DNA from: Marinoscillum sp964351625
Lineage (GTDB): Bacteria; Bacteroidota; Bacteroidia; Cytophagales; Cyclobacteriaceae
Assembly: GCA_964351625.1 (NCBI GenBank)
Contig: CAYGOV010000005.1
Location: forward strand, 131,692-195,691
Reading direction: 5' to 3'
Length of the DNA stretch: 64,000 nt
Position 1 is the first letter of the stretch. Every line of letters starts with the position of its first letter. Below, one piece after another: positions 8,484 through 15,969 of this stretch. The position numbers and the translations under genes are program-made. The notes under the pieces were generated by a model. The model searched no databases. It was not told the origin of the DNA and was given only the letters and a program-made list of their open reading frames with translations.

Positions 8484-9685
8484 AAATAGCTGTTGTTGGC
8501 GCTGGCGCTGCAGGATACTTCACCGCACTGAATATTGCGGAGAAAAATCCGAAAGCAAAAGTCACGATCTACGAAAAGTCTGACAAAGTGCTCAGCAAAG
8601 TCCGAATATCGGGTGGTGGAAGATGCAATGTCACAAATGGCCGAGAGAAGCCCAGCGAGTTGGTTAATTTCTATCCTAGAGGCCAAAAGAAGCTTTTCCC
8701 TGTATTCCAGCAATTCTCAACAGATCATATGCGCAATTGGCTCTCAGAAAGAGGCGTTGCAGTTCATGAAGAGGCAGACAATCGTGTATTTCCGGAAACA
8801 AACAGCTCACAAACGATCATCGATTGCTTTGTCAATGAAGGCTATCGATTAGGAATAAAGCTGGAAAAGCAAACTACAATTAAGCATCTTATTCAGAGAG
8901 AGAACTCATGGATTCTGGAAACAGATAAAGGGGAAATAGCATCTGACAAGGTGGCATTTACTACCGGGTCTTCTGCTGCAGCTTTCAAAGTGTTGACGGA
9001 CCTTGGTTTGAAAAAATCTGAGTTGGTGCCATCACTTTTCACATTCAACATTAATGATGAACGCCTCATAGATCTACCAGGCATCAGTTTTCAGAATGCC
9101 AAGATCAAAGTAGCCAAGACTAAACTGGAAGCTGAAGGCCCCCTACTCATCACACATTGGGGACTGAGTGGGCCAGCAGTGCTCAAGTTATCCGCATATG
9201 GTGCAGAGGCATTAAATGAGATGGGATATTCTTTTGATGTACTCATTAACTTCACTGATGGACTTACTCAACAGGTAGCACTGAACTTACTACAAGAATT
9301 CAAACAAAACCATGGCAAACGTCAAGTCTTCAACTATCCACAGTTTGGAATTGTAAAACGCTACTGGGAGCGAATAGCATCATTATCAGGAATTGGTGAA
9401 TCGCAATGCTTTGCTAATCTATCCAATAAGCAGATCAATAAACTCACCGAAGAATTGACTCAAGGCAGATTTAGCGTAAGCGGCAAAAGCACTTTCAAAG
9501 AAGAATTTGTGACTTGTGGTGGTATAGAACTGAACGAGGTAGATCTTACAACATTTGAATGCAAGCGTTTTCCAGGGCTTTATCTAGCCGGTGAGGTTCT
9601 CAATATTGATGGTCTTACTGGTGGTTTTAACTTTCAAGCGTGTTGGTCAGGAGGTTGGCTTATCTCAGAATCTTTGAAAGCTTAA
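8480..9685 (+). CDS. NAD(P)/FAD-dependent oxidoreductase, HI0933/YhiN family
   Basis: A 401-residue flavoprotein of the HI0933-like family, whose substrate is generally unknown. The N-terminal FAD-binding Rossmann motif VVGAGAAGYFTALNIAEKN is followed by KVRISGGGRCNVTNG, a family hallmark. The C terminus carries CGGIELNEVDLTTFECKRF and the second FAD-binding segment GLYLAGEVLNIDGLTGGFNF. No signal peptide or membrane segment is seen. It overlaps the preceding small gene by 4 bp and is followed after 53 bp by the S4-domain gene. Confidence 0.9.
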   Translation: MKIAVVGAGAAGYFTALNIAEKNPKAKVTIYEKSDKVLSKVRISGGGRCNVTNGREKPSELVNFYPRGQKKLFPVFQQFSTDHMRNWLSERGVAVHEEADNRVFPETNSSQTIIDCFVNEGYRLGIKLEKQTTIKHLIQRENSWILETDKGEIASDKVAFTTGSSAAAFKVLTDLGLKKSELVPSLFTFNINDERLIDLPGISFQNAKIKVAKTKLEAEGPLLITHWGLSGPAVLKLSAYGAEALNEMGYSFDVLINFTDGLTQQVALNLLQEFKQNHGKRQVFNYPQFGIVKRYWERIASLSGIGESQCFANLSNKQINKLTEELTQGRFSVSGKSTFKEEFVTCGGIELNEVDLTTFECKRFPGLYLAGEVLNIDGLTGGFNFQACWSGGWLISESLKA

Positions 9686-9738
9686 ACATCTATCCCAAAG
9701 CATTTGTTAGCTTTAGCAATGATTAACGAAAAACTGCA

Positions 9739-9951
9739 ATGACCACATTTACATTAAAAGAGAACGAGGAGTATATTCAATTAAACGACTTACTGAAAGT
9801 ACTCGCATGGGTAAACTCTGGTGGCCATGCCAAACAGTGCATCCTAGAAGAATCGGTGCAAGTGAATGGTAGCGTAGAAATGCGTGTAAGACGCAAAGTA
9901 AAGAAAGGCGACAAAGTCTCATTCAATGAGCAAGAAGTGGTAGTTGACTAG
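9739..9951 (+). CDS. S4-domain RNA-binding protein (YbcJ/YaaA type)
   Basis: A 70-residue stand-alone S4 domain: FTLKENEEYIQLNDLLKVLA, NSGGHAKQCILEESVQVNG, and VRRKVKKGDKVSF, with the basic surface expected for RNA contact. Small proteins of this type associate with ribosomes or structured RNA in other bacteria; no specific partner can be named here. Its stop codon overlaps the GTG start of the next gene by one base, indicating translational coupling. Confidence 0.85.
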   Translation: MTTFTLKENEEYIQLNDLLKVLAWVNSGGHAKQCILEESVQVNGSVEMRVRRKVKKGDKVSFNEQEVVVD

Positions 9952-10421
9952 TGAAGACTGCCACCATATCAGAAATCAAACGTGAATTGCGTGAGCTTCC
10001 TAAAGAGGAGATAGCAGCGCTTTGCATTCGTTTAGGGAATTTCAAAAAAGAAAATAAAGAATTACTCACTTATCTTCTTTATGAGTCCCAAGATCTCGAT
10101 AGCTATATATTAGCTGTGAATCAAGAGATGGAAGACGACTTTGAACTCATCAATACCTCTAGCTTTTACTTTATAGCAAAAAGCGTCCGAAAGATTCTAA
10201 GAGGTGCCAAAAAACACATTCGATATACGCAAAGCAAAAAAGCTGAAGTGGAAATCCTCCTAAAGTACTGTCAGTTGATGAAATCAATGAGTCCGTCCTA
10301 TACACGAAGCACGGTACTTACCAACCTTTATGAGCGTCATTTAGTAAGCATACAAAAAGCGCTTACTACCCTCGACGAAGATCTACAATACGACTATCAG
10401 GTCGAGTTAGACAAGCTTTAA
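9951..10421 (+). CDS. Conserved-looking hypothetical cytoplasmic protein
   Basis: A 156-residue protein I do not recognise. It starts with GTG at 9951, overlapping the S4 gene stop. It appears all-helical and highly charged: an N-terminal stretch SEIKRELRELPKEEIAALCI, followed by LGNFKKENKELLTYLLYE and a basic central segment AKSVRKILRGAKKHIRYTQS. No signal peptide, membrane segment or metal motif is visible. Coupling to a small RNA-binding protein suggests a related RNA or ribosome role, but that is inference. Its TAA stop shares the TTAA at 10418-10421 with the convergent gene. Confidence 0.7.
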   Translation: MKTATISEIKRELRELPKEEIAALCIRLGNFKKENKELLTYLLYESQDLDSYILAVNQEMEDDFELINTSSFYFIAKSVRKILRGAKKHIRYTQSKKAEVEILLKYCQLMKSMSPSYTRSTVLTNLYERHLVSIQKALTTLDEDLQYDYQVELDKL

Positions 10422-11794
10422 GAAGCCGAAAGTAAAGCTTCTATTTGCTCATCAATATCTCCTGAAGGTCTTGCCGCATCTGCATCTACAATATTCCCCT
10501 TTTGATCAATCAGAATAAAGCGAGGTATACCATTGATGCCATAGTCTTGGATGATAGAAGATTTCCAAGCTCCTGGTGCATATAGATGAATCCCTCCTAG
10601 TTCTTTATCAGCCACCATCTTTCTCCAAGGATCAGGTGAGCTATCTGTACTGATAGCTACAAAGGCAACATCCTCAGCACTAAACTTACCTTGAAGAACC
10701 TCCATATAAGGGTGCTCTGCTATACATGGACCACACCAAGTCGCCCAAATATCCAGATAAACTACTTTGCCAAGAAAGTCAGCCATAGCCAAAGTATCAC
10801 CTTCTAGAGTCTCAAAAGCAAAGTCAGGAGCTGGATTGCCTGGTTGTAACCTTTCCATTATATTAATTGCTTTAGCTATTTCTTCTACTTTGGAGTTTGT
10901 CGGATTTAATTCAATCCACTGCTTGTAAAATGCTTCGCGTGTTTCCTTTTTGAAGTCTGATAGATTGTACTTGAGTGACGAGTAAATCAGATCACTCTTG
11001 ACAGAAGGTATTGATACCTGCTCCTTGAGGACCTTTAAATAGTTATCAAGGTACTCTGCTCGATCATCTCCTGCTGTCATTCGGTTAGCCAGGTTATCAA
11101 CCATTCTGCCTATATATCCTTTAAACTGAGGGTAAGCCAAATTTGCACTATCAGTAATATCCAAGGACTCGGCAAACACATAGAAATCATCGCTCACATC
11201 AAATGCGCTGGAATCTTTCAGGTATCGATAATAAGATACATAATTCATTTTCTGCGCAGCAGCACCCCATTTCTCATTATTGATTACTTGATCTATAAAT
11301 ACAGGATCGGTAACGCCCGCTTTTTCTAAAAAGGACACTTTCAAAGAAGCGATAGAATCAACTGTGCGTAAAAAGACATTCTCAGAAAGCACAAACAGAG
11401 CTCGCGCACCTATAAGTGTATCCTCTAGTAAAACGAGGGCTGCTTTGTAATTATTGAGATCTGAACCGATACCCGTGTATTTCAGAGTCTCATCAAATAA
11501 TTCAGGATCTAAGGATAATTTCAAATCATCATTTGGCCTGAGATAAACTTCAGTAATCTCCTGACCATGGCCAAACCGAATATTAATTGGCTCGGACAAA
11601 TCAAATGTTCGACTGAACATACCTTCTTGGTTTAGCGTATCAGTGTAGGTCGTATCTTCCAACCTGAATGTGACAATATCACCAACAGGGTTGATGATTT
11701 GACCGGAGAGAATAGCAGGTTGTGTGGTTTGCTTTGGCTCGCAAGCGACTAAAAACAGAACCACTAGTGCGAAAACGAAGGAGAATTTTTTCAT
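10418..11794 (-). CDS. TlpA/ResA-like thioredoxin-domain lipoprotein
   Basis: A 458-residue envelope protein. The start at 11794 gives a lipoprotein signal, MKKFSFVFALVVLFLVACEP, with the lipobox Cys at about residue 19; a longer reading frame upstream would bury this signal. The N-terminal half is a DUF4369-like beta domain (ILSGQIINPVGDIVTFRLED), followed by a helical linker. The C-terminal TlpA-type thioredoxin domain has WATWCGPCIAEHP with Cys354 and Cys357, plus GINGIPRFILIDQKGNIV, which carries the conserved cis-proline. Such proteins act as periplasmic thiol-disulfide reductases. The partner is unknown, and no cytochrome c maturation genes are adjacent. Confidence 0.9.
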   Translation of the reverse strand: MKKFSFVFALVVLFLVACEPKQTTQPAILSGQIINPVGDIVTFRLEDTTYTDTLNQEGMFSRTFDLSEPINIRFGHGQEITEVYLRPNDDLKLSLDPELFDETLKYTGIGSDLNNYKAALVLLEDTLIGARALFVLSENVFLRTVDSIASLKVSFLEKAGVTDPVFIDQVINNEKWGAAAQKMNYVSYYRYLKDSSAFDVSDDFYVFAESLDITDSANLAYPQFKGYIGRMVDNLANRMTAGDDRAEYLDNYLKVLKEQVSIPSVKSDLIYSSLKYNLSDFKKETREAFYKQWIELNPTNSKVEEIAKAINIMERLQPGNPAPDFAFETLEGDTLAMADFLGKVVYLDIWATWCGPCIAEHPYMEVLQGKFSAEDVAFVAISTDSSPDPWRKMVADKELGGIHLYAPGAWKSSIIQDYGINGIPRFILIDQKGNIVDADAARPSGDIDEQIEALLSAS

Positions 11795-11860
11795 ATTTAT
11801 GCAGATTTGAGAATAAAAATATCGAATCGTTAGAAGAAATAACAGTAAAATCCAAAATCT

Positions 11861-12406
11861 ATGAATACTGAACAATTAGATAATTTGAGATACCCAATAG
11901 GAAAATTTAATGCTCCTCTGACTATTAAGAAGGAGCATCTTGATGAGTGGATTACTGATATTTCTGAATTCCCAAGCAAACTAACGGAAGCATTAAAAGA
12001 TTTACCATTGGCTTCCCAATCCTGGCGCTATAGACCTGATGGGTGGAATATCACGCAACTGGTACATCATTGTAGTGACAGCCATATGAATAGCATTATT
12101 CGGTTTAAATGGACACTTACAGAGGATCACCCGACAATAAAGCCGTATGAGGAAACGCTGTGGGCTGAACTGCCAGATGCAAATGAAGCGGACTTGACCA
12201 ATGCATTGAATTTGCTAATAAGCCTTCATCATAAATGGACAATTATTCTTAAGAATCTTTCGGATGAAGACTTAGTAAGGACTTTCCTTCACCCTGCAAG
12301 TGGAAACACAGCTACTTTGAAAAAGACGATTGGTATGTATGCTTGGCATTGCAGACATCACTTAGCGCATGTGAAGTTGGCGATAGAAGCTCAGGGGAAG
12401 TATTGA
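11861..12406 (+). CDS. DinB/YfiT-like putative metal-dependent protein
   Basis: A 181-residue protein of the DinB/YfiT four-helix-bundle superfamily. The N terminus LRYPIGKFNAPLTI and WRYRPDGWNITQLVHHCSDS are typical of the YfiT (BstA-like) branch. Histidines in LVHHCSDSH and in WHCRHHLAH are the likely metal ligands. Family members include bacillithiol or mycothiol S-transferases and uncharacterised metal hydrolases; the substrate here is not known. It is divergent from the TlpA-like gene, with 66 bp between the start codons, and convergent with the DUF3570 gene. Confidence 0.85.
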   Translation: MNTEQLDNLRYPIGKFNAPLTIKKEHLDEWITDISEFPSKLTEALKDLPLASQSWRYRPDGWNITQLVHHCSDSHMNSIIRFKWTLTEDHPTIKPYEETLWAELPDANEADLTNALNLLISLHHKWTIILKNLSDEDLVRTFLHPASGNTATLKKTIGMYAWHCRHHLAHVKLAIEAQGKY

Positions 12407-12431
12407 AGCAAATAGAAATGGTAGCCAGCTT

Positions 12432-13649
12432 CTATTTCATGCTAAAACCAAGATTCAAGCTCACGAAATATGCATTAAGCCCAGTGCTCCGCTGGTAGTT
12501 ACCAAATCTTGTTTCTAGGTATTTGAGCATTAAGACTTTATTGATACCAATGATTTCTTTGGATCGAAGGATACCATATAAAGGACTGTAACGAATGGTC
12601 AAGCCATATTTGTGACTGTCCAATGTGGACAGATCATAATCAGAGGTATAAAAATCAGAAGCAACCAAATGCGTTTTATAGGGAGCGAAATACTTGGAGC
12701 CCGACTGTGTATGATAGCGATAAAAGGGGCCAATAGTCAATGAAGAAGCCAATTTGATAGGTGTCTCCAACTCAAAAGTATTTCCAGAAATACCGAAATC
12801 ATCCCAGTAATAGCGATAGTAGCTCCTCAGGATCAGGTTATCCATAGGATAATAATTAAGGCGAATACCTAGTGGTATTTTGAGTCTACTCTCCGGTAAA
12901 CGCTCTATGTCTGGATTGACTGCATCGCTGAAATATACCCTATGAAATGGCGTGGAAAGTAAGCCAGTCATTTTTACGAATTCTGCTGAAATTCCCATTT
13001 GCAGACGCTTATTGATGACCTGAGAGTAGTTGATTTGCCCGTTGTAAGAACGGCGACTGCTTGTAGGCAGAGTTACATCTCCTCTCAGCTCATAAGGATA
13101 GATGATCAACCAATTATCAAAAAATGCCTGACCAGTTACATTGATTTCCGAATTGCCTTGATTCCACTCTTTGGTGTAAGAAAGTCCAGTTGAGAAAGAG
13201 GTGTAATCATACTCTGCCGAAGCTCCAGCTCGTATGCCGTAAGTCTCCCCTGCTTTTAAGTTTTTCCTGTTATAAGAAATCGTACCGAAAACCCTGATAT
13301 CACTACTGGATGCTGAAGACGAAAACCTATCGATATTGTCTGTGGAAGCGGAACTATAGTAGTCTGCTCCTCCATAGAATCCAAGGGAATTGATACTATC
13401 CAATGGAATATTGACCGTGAAAATATTCGCTATATCATTGAGCTGTTCTGTGCCGATACCGCCAGTAACCGCTCCATTGTTGCCGTCTTGCTCATAGTAG
13501 CTGGAAAGAAAATTAGCTTCTATCTCTTTCGTGTTGGCCTTCATTTGGTAGGCAGGCTTCATTACTACCACAGGGTCTTGAGCAAATAGTAGCTCAATAG
13601 ATCCTAAAATGAATACAACCAAAAACAGGCTGCGATAAATTAGTCTCAT
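12432..13649 (-). CDS. DUF3570 protein, predicted outer-membrane beta-barrel
   Basis: A 405-residue secreted protein with signal peptide MRLIYRSLFLVVFILGSIEL ending at LLFAQ. The rest is rich in alternating aromatic/polar strands (SYNRKNLKAGETYGIRAG, RLQMGISAEFVKMTG, GIRLNYYPMDNLILRSYYRY), as expected for a beta-barrel, and the arrangement matches the DUF3570 family. It is the last gene of a five-gene operon (Rieske, thioredoxin, ApbE, DUF4266, DUF3570) and starts 12 bp after DUF4266. I see no canonical flavinylation motif ([ST]GA[ST]) in it. The function of DUF3570 is not established; an outer-membrane partner for the redox operon is the likely reading. Confidence 0.8.
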   Translation of the reverse strand: MRLIYRSLFLVVFILGSIELLFAQDPVVVMKPAYQMKANTKEIEANFLSSYYEQDGNNGAVTGGIGTEQLNDIANIFTVNIPLDSINSLGFYGGADYYSSASTDNIDRFSSSASSSDIRVFGTISYNRKNLKAGETYGIRAGASAEYDYTSFSTGLSYTKEWNQGNSEINVTGQAFFDNWLIIYPYELRGDVTLPTSSRRSYNGQINYSQVINKRLQMGISAEFVKMTGLLSTPFHRVYFSDAVNPDIERLPESRLKIPLGIRLNYYPMDNLILRSYYRYYWDDFGISGNTFELETPIKLASSLTIGPFYRYHTQSGSKYFAPYKTHLVASDFYTSDYDLSTLDSHKYGLTIRYSPLYGILRSKEIIGINKVLMLKYLETRFGNYQRSTGLNAYFVSLNLGFSMK

Positions 13650-13661
13650 GTATACTCAGTG

Positions 13662-13892
13662 TTAATTACAACCACACCCACCACCTACTTTGCCTCCGTT
13701 GGCACCAGCGACACCTTCTCTGTAAGTCTCGAAATTCGTCTCGAATGTCTCTACCTTTTTACTCGCGAGCTCCATCTCCGTATCATTGAGATACATTTTT
13801 TGGTAGGCTTTCACAGAAACACAACTGCTCATCGCATAAGCAATTGGAATCGTCAATAAATAGTTCAAAAATCGTTTCACGCTAGTAATCAT
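13662..13892 (-). CDS. DUF4266 small lipoprotein
   Basis: A 76-residue lipoprotein. The signal peptide ends at the lipobox MSSC (Cys24). The mature part has VSVKAYQKMYLNDTEMEL, a common DUF4266 opening, and a glycine-rich C terminus GGKVGGGCGCN with a CxC pair that could bind metal or form a disulfide. The start overlaps the 3' end of the ApbE gene by 11 bp, so it is translationally coupled. It always seems to travel with DUF3570 in such operons (family knowledge). Its exact role is unknown. Confidence 0.85.
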   Translation of the reverse strand: MITSVKRFLNYLLTIPIAYAMSSCVSVKAYQKMYLNDTEMELASKKVETFETNFETYREGVAGANGGKVGGGCGCN

Positions 13893-14874
13893 TTAGTTTT
13901 AATCCTTTTGATTGGTGCATTTCATCATCATTATCTATAATGATACATTCCACTTGATTCAATTTATCTATTAAGGAAATCCCTTCAATAGAACCCAATA
14001 CAAAAACGGAAGTAGCCAACGCATCGGCCAACTCTGCATCAGGGCATATGATAGTAACGCTAGCTACTCCATTGGTTGGGTAGCCAGTCTTGGGATTGAT
14101 AATGTGCGCATACCTCCTGCCATTAGAGGTAAAATACTTCTCATAATCCCCAGAAGTAACCACCGCCAAATCATCTGTTTGCAACCAAGCTATAGGTTGA
14201 TTTTTGTTTTTGGGATTGGCAATACTGATTCTCCATCCATCTGGAGAACTGCTTACTCCCCATGATAGCAAATCACCACTAGCATTAACAACACCCCCCA
14301 CTACTTCAGGAATTGCATTCATTGCTGCTTTGGCTTTATTGGCTGCATAGCCCTTACCTATTGCGCCAAAGCCGATCTTCATTCCTTCAGCTAGGAAGAC
14401 AGACGTATCTGTAGGATTTAAAATGATCTGCTGGTAATTGATATGGGAACTTGCAGCAATGACCACTGCACTATCTGGCAACTGCTGCTCCGTACGATCA
14501 AAACGCCATATTTTATCCATTGATGCAAATGAAATATCAAAAGCACCATTGGTAAGTGAGGAAACTTTCTTAGCTCGATATATCAAGTCATACAACTCCT
14601 TATCAACTTTCACGGGACGGATGCCAGCCATTCGATTTACTTCACTGGTCTGAGATTGTGGATCCCAAGAGGATATTAGCTTTTCGATTCGTGTGATTTC
14701 ATTGATGCCAGCTTCAACAGCCTGCCATGCCGCAGTTTCATTTTGAGCTGAAGCGGCCACCTCAAAAGCACAACCCATCAAAAGCAAAGATTTCTTGGCT
14801 GTAGCTGATGGCTTTGCACTTACAATCAGCGCTAACAAATTTAACATCAACACAGGAACAATGGCTGTCCTCAT
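13882..14874 (-). CDS. apbE: FAD:protein FMN transferase (ApbE family)
   Basis: Attaches FMN from FAD covalently to Ser/Thr of extracytoplasmic target proteins. The 330 residues include an N-terminal signal segment (MRTAIVPVLMLNLLALIVSA). Family motifs are LISSWDPQSQTSEVNRMAG, LTNGAFDISFASM, FGAIGKGYAANKA, VNASGDLLSWG, the ARxAHIINPKTGYP-type segment (RRYAHIINPKTGYP) and ADALATSVFVLGSIEG. It lies one base downstream of a thioredoxin gene and overlaps DUF4266. No usual targets (NqrC, RnfG, FMN-bind domain proteins) occur in the window, so the flavinylated substrate must be elsewhere or be a new type. Confidence 0.93.
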   Translation of the reverse strand: MRTAIVPVLMLNLLALIVSAKPSATAKKSLLLMGCAFEVAASAQNETAAWQAVEAGINEITRIEKLISSWDPQSQTSEVNRMAGIRPVKVDKELYDLIYRAKKVSSLTNGAFDISFASMDKIWRFDRTEQQLPDSAVVIAASSHINYQQIILNPTDTSVFLAEGMKIGFGAIGKGYAANKAKAAMNAIPEVVGGVVNASGDLLSWGVSSSPDGWRISIANPKNKNQPIAWLQTDDLAVVTSGDYEKYFTSNGRRYAHIINPKTGYPTNGVASVTIICPDAELADALATSVFVLGSIEGISLIDKLNQVECIIIDNDDEMHQSKGLKLNDY

Positions 14875-14875
14875 C

Positions 14876-15325
14876 TCATTTGGCTAAAGCTTGGCAAGCG
14901 ACGATAAAGTCTTCTGGCGTTTGGTTTTTAAACGAAAGTGTTCCAAGCACCTTTTCAGAAGCATCTAGCATCAATATATTGGGGAACGCACCAGAAGGAT
15001 TGTATTTCTCTGCTAATAGTTCATTCTGTGCCGTCTGTTCTGGAGATAGTTTATTGGCTTTTTTCAAAGGAAAGTCCAGATACAACACGGCCATATTTTG
15101 CTTCGCATAAGAAGTGAATGACTCACTAACCAATATGCTTCTTTTAAACTGAATGCAGGGTTTGCACCAATCAGACCCTGCAAATACCACCAAAATGGGA
15201 ACTTGCTTTTTTTTGGCGAAAGCCTTTGCCTGAGCAATATCAGTGAAGGTATTGGAGTCAGATTCTTGGGCATATCCTTGTTGAATTATCAACAAGACCA
15301 CTAATGTCCATGCTATCTTTTTCAT
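14876..15325 (-). CDS. Periplasmic thioredoxin-family protein
   Basis: A 149-residue thioredoxin-like protein with signal peptide MKKIAWTLVVLLIIQQGYAQ. The active site is AGSDWCKPCIQFKRSI (a WCKPC motif), and GAFPNILMLDASEKVLG carries the cis-proline region. It resembles the DUF255/Thioredoxin_7 group. It is positioned 10 bp after the Rieske gene and 1 bp before apbE, so it probably keeps thiols or the cysteine tail of a neighbour reduced in the periplasm. That pairing is inferred. Confidence 0.88.
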   Translation of the reverse strand: MKKIAWTLVVLLIIQQGYAQESDSNTFTDIAQAKAFAKKKQVPILVVFAGSDWCKPCIQFKRSILVSESFTSYAKQNMAVLYLDFPLKKANKLSPEQTAQNELLAEKYNPSGAFPNILMLDASEKVLGTLSFKNQTPEDFIVACQALAK

Positions 15326-15334
15326 TCTATTAGG

Positions 15335-15751
15335 TTATGAATATATACGCAACATTGTGCCACTCAAAGCTGTTTTGTAAACCGTAAGACCTTTACTACC
15401 ATCCTTGTTTAAACCCATACCGTCTAAGCTGAATTTTGCGCCATGTTCTGGGCAGTACCACTCATTATTCTTCATAATCACACGATCCAACCCTTCATGA
15501 CTACAACGCTGGGAAGCAGCAACAAATTCACCGTTATTATCTTTGGCCACCACTACCCTATTGGCGATGACATAACCTCCATTTGCTAGAAGGGCCGCAT
15601 TGGAAGAGCTATCAAGATTCAGTGTAAAATCAACTTCCCCTACTGGCTGTGAAGGACTTATTTCATCCTGGTTACAAGAGCCTAAGCAACCAGCAGTGAG
15701 CGCGAATGCTGCACCCAGAGATATCCTATTCAAAAAATCTTTTCTATTCAT
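15335..15751 (-). CDS. Rieske [2Fe-2S] lipoprotein
   Basis: A 138-residue membrane-anchored Rieske protein and the first gene of the redox operon. The N terminus MNRKDFLNRISLGAAFALTA ends in a lipobox at GCLGSC. Cluster ligands are visible as QRCSHEG (Cys83, His85) and YCPEHG (Cys100, His103). The extra cysteine residues of the cytochrome bc1-type Rieske disulfide are absent, so this is the simpler ferredoxin-like/arsenite-oxidase-like type. It could pass single electrons to or from the flavin and thiol partners encoded downstream (inference). Confidence 0.9.
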   Translation of the reverse strand: MNRKDFLNRISLGAAFALTAGCLGSCNQDEISPSQPVGEVDFTLNLDSSSNAALLANGGYVIANRVVVAKDNNGEFVAASQRCSHEGLDRVIMKNNEWYCPEHGAKFSLDGMGLNKDGSKGLTVYKTALSGTMLRIYS

Positions 15752-15969
15752 AGGGATTTAATTCAAAATAGAATAACAGAAGGATTTAGGAATTATTGTC
15801 TTTCAGGAAATGCACTTAAAGCAATATTTAATTAACTATATAAACGCCAATATGCCCAAATTGATTAATAAATCAAAGCTGATTAAAATCATGAAAGTAG
15901 AAAAAAATACATTCAATAAATTTTGCAATTACAATTTGAAATTGCGCTTAATCCCATCACTGCAGGTAA

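Noticed and set aside
12410..12437. Possible bidirectional terminator between the DinB-like and DUF3570 genes
   Set aside because: AAATAGAA/TTCTATTT can pair around a short TGG/CCA stem, but the pairing is interrupted and overlaps the DUF3570 stop, with no clear T run.
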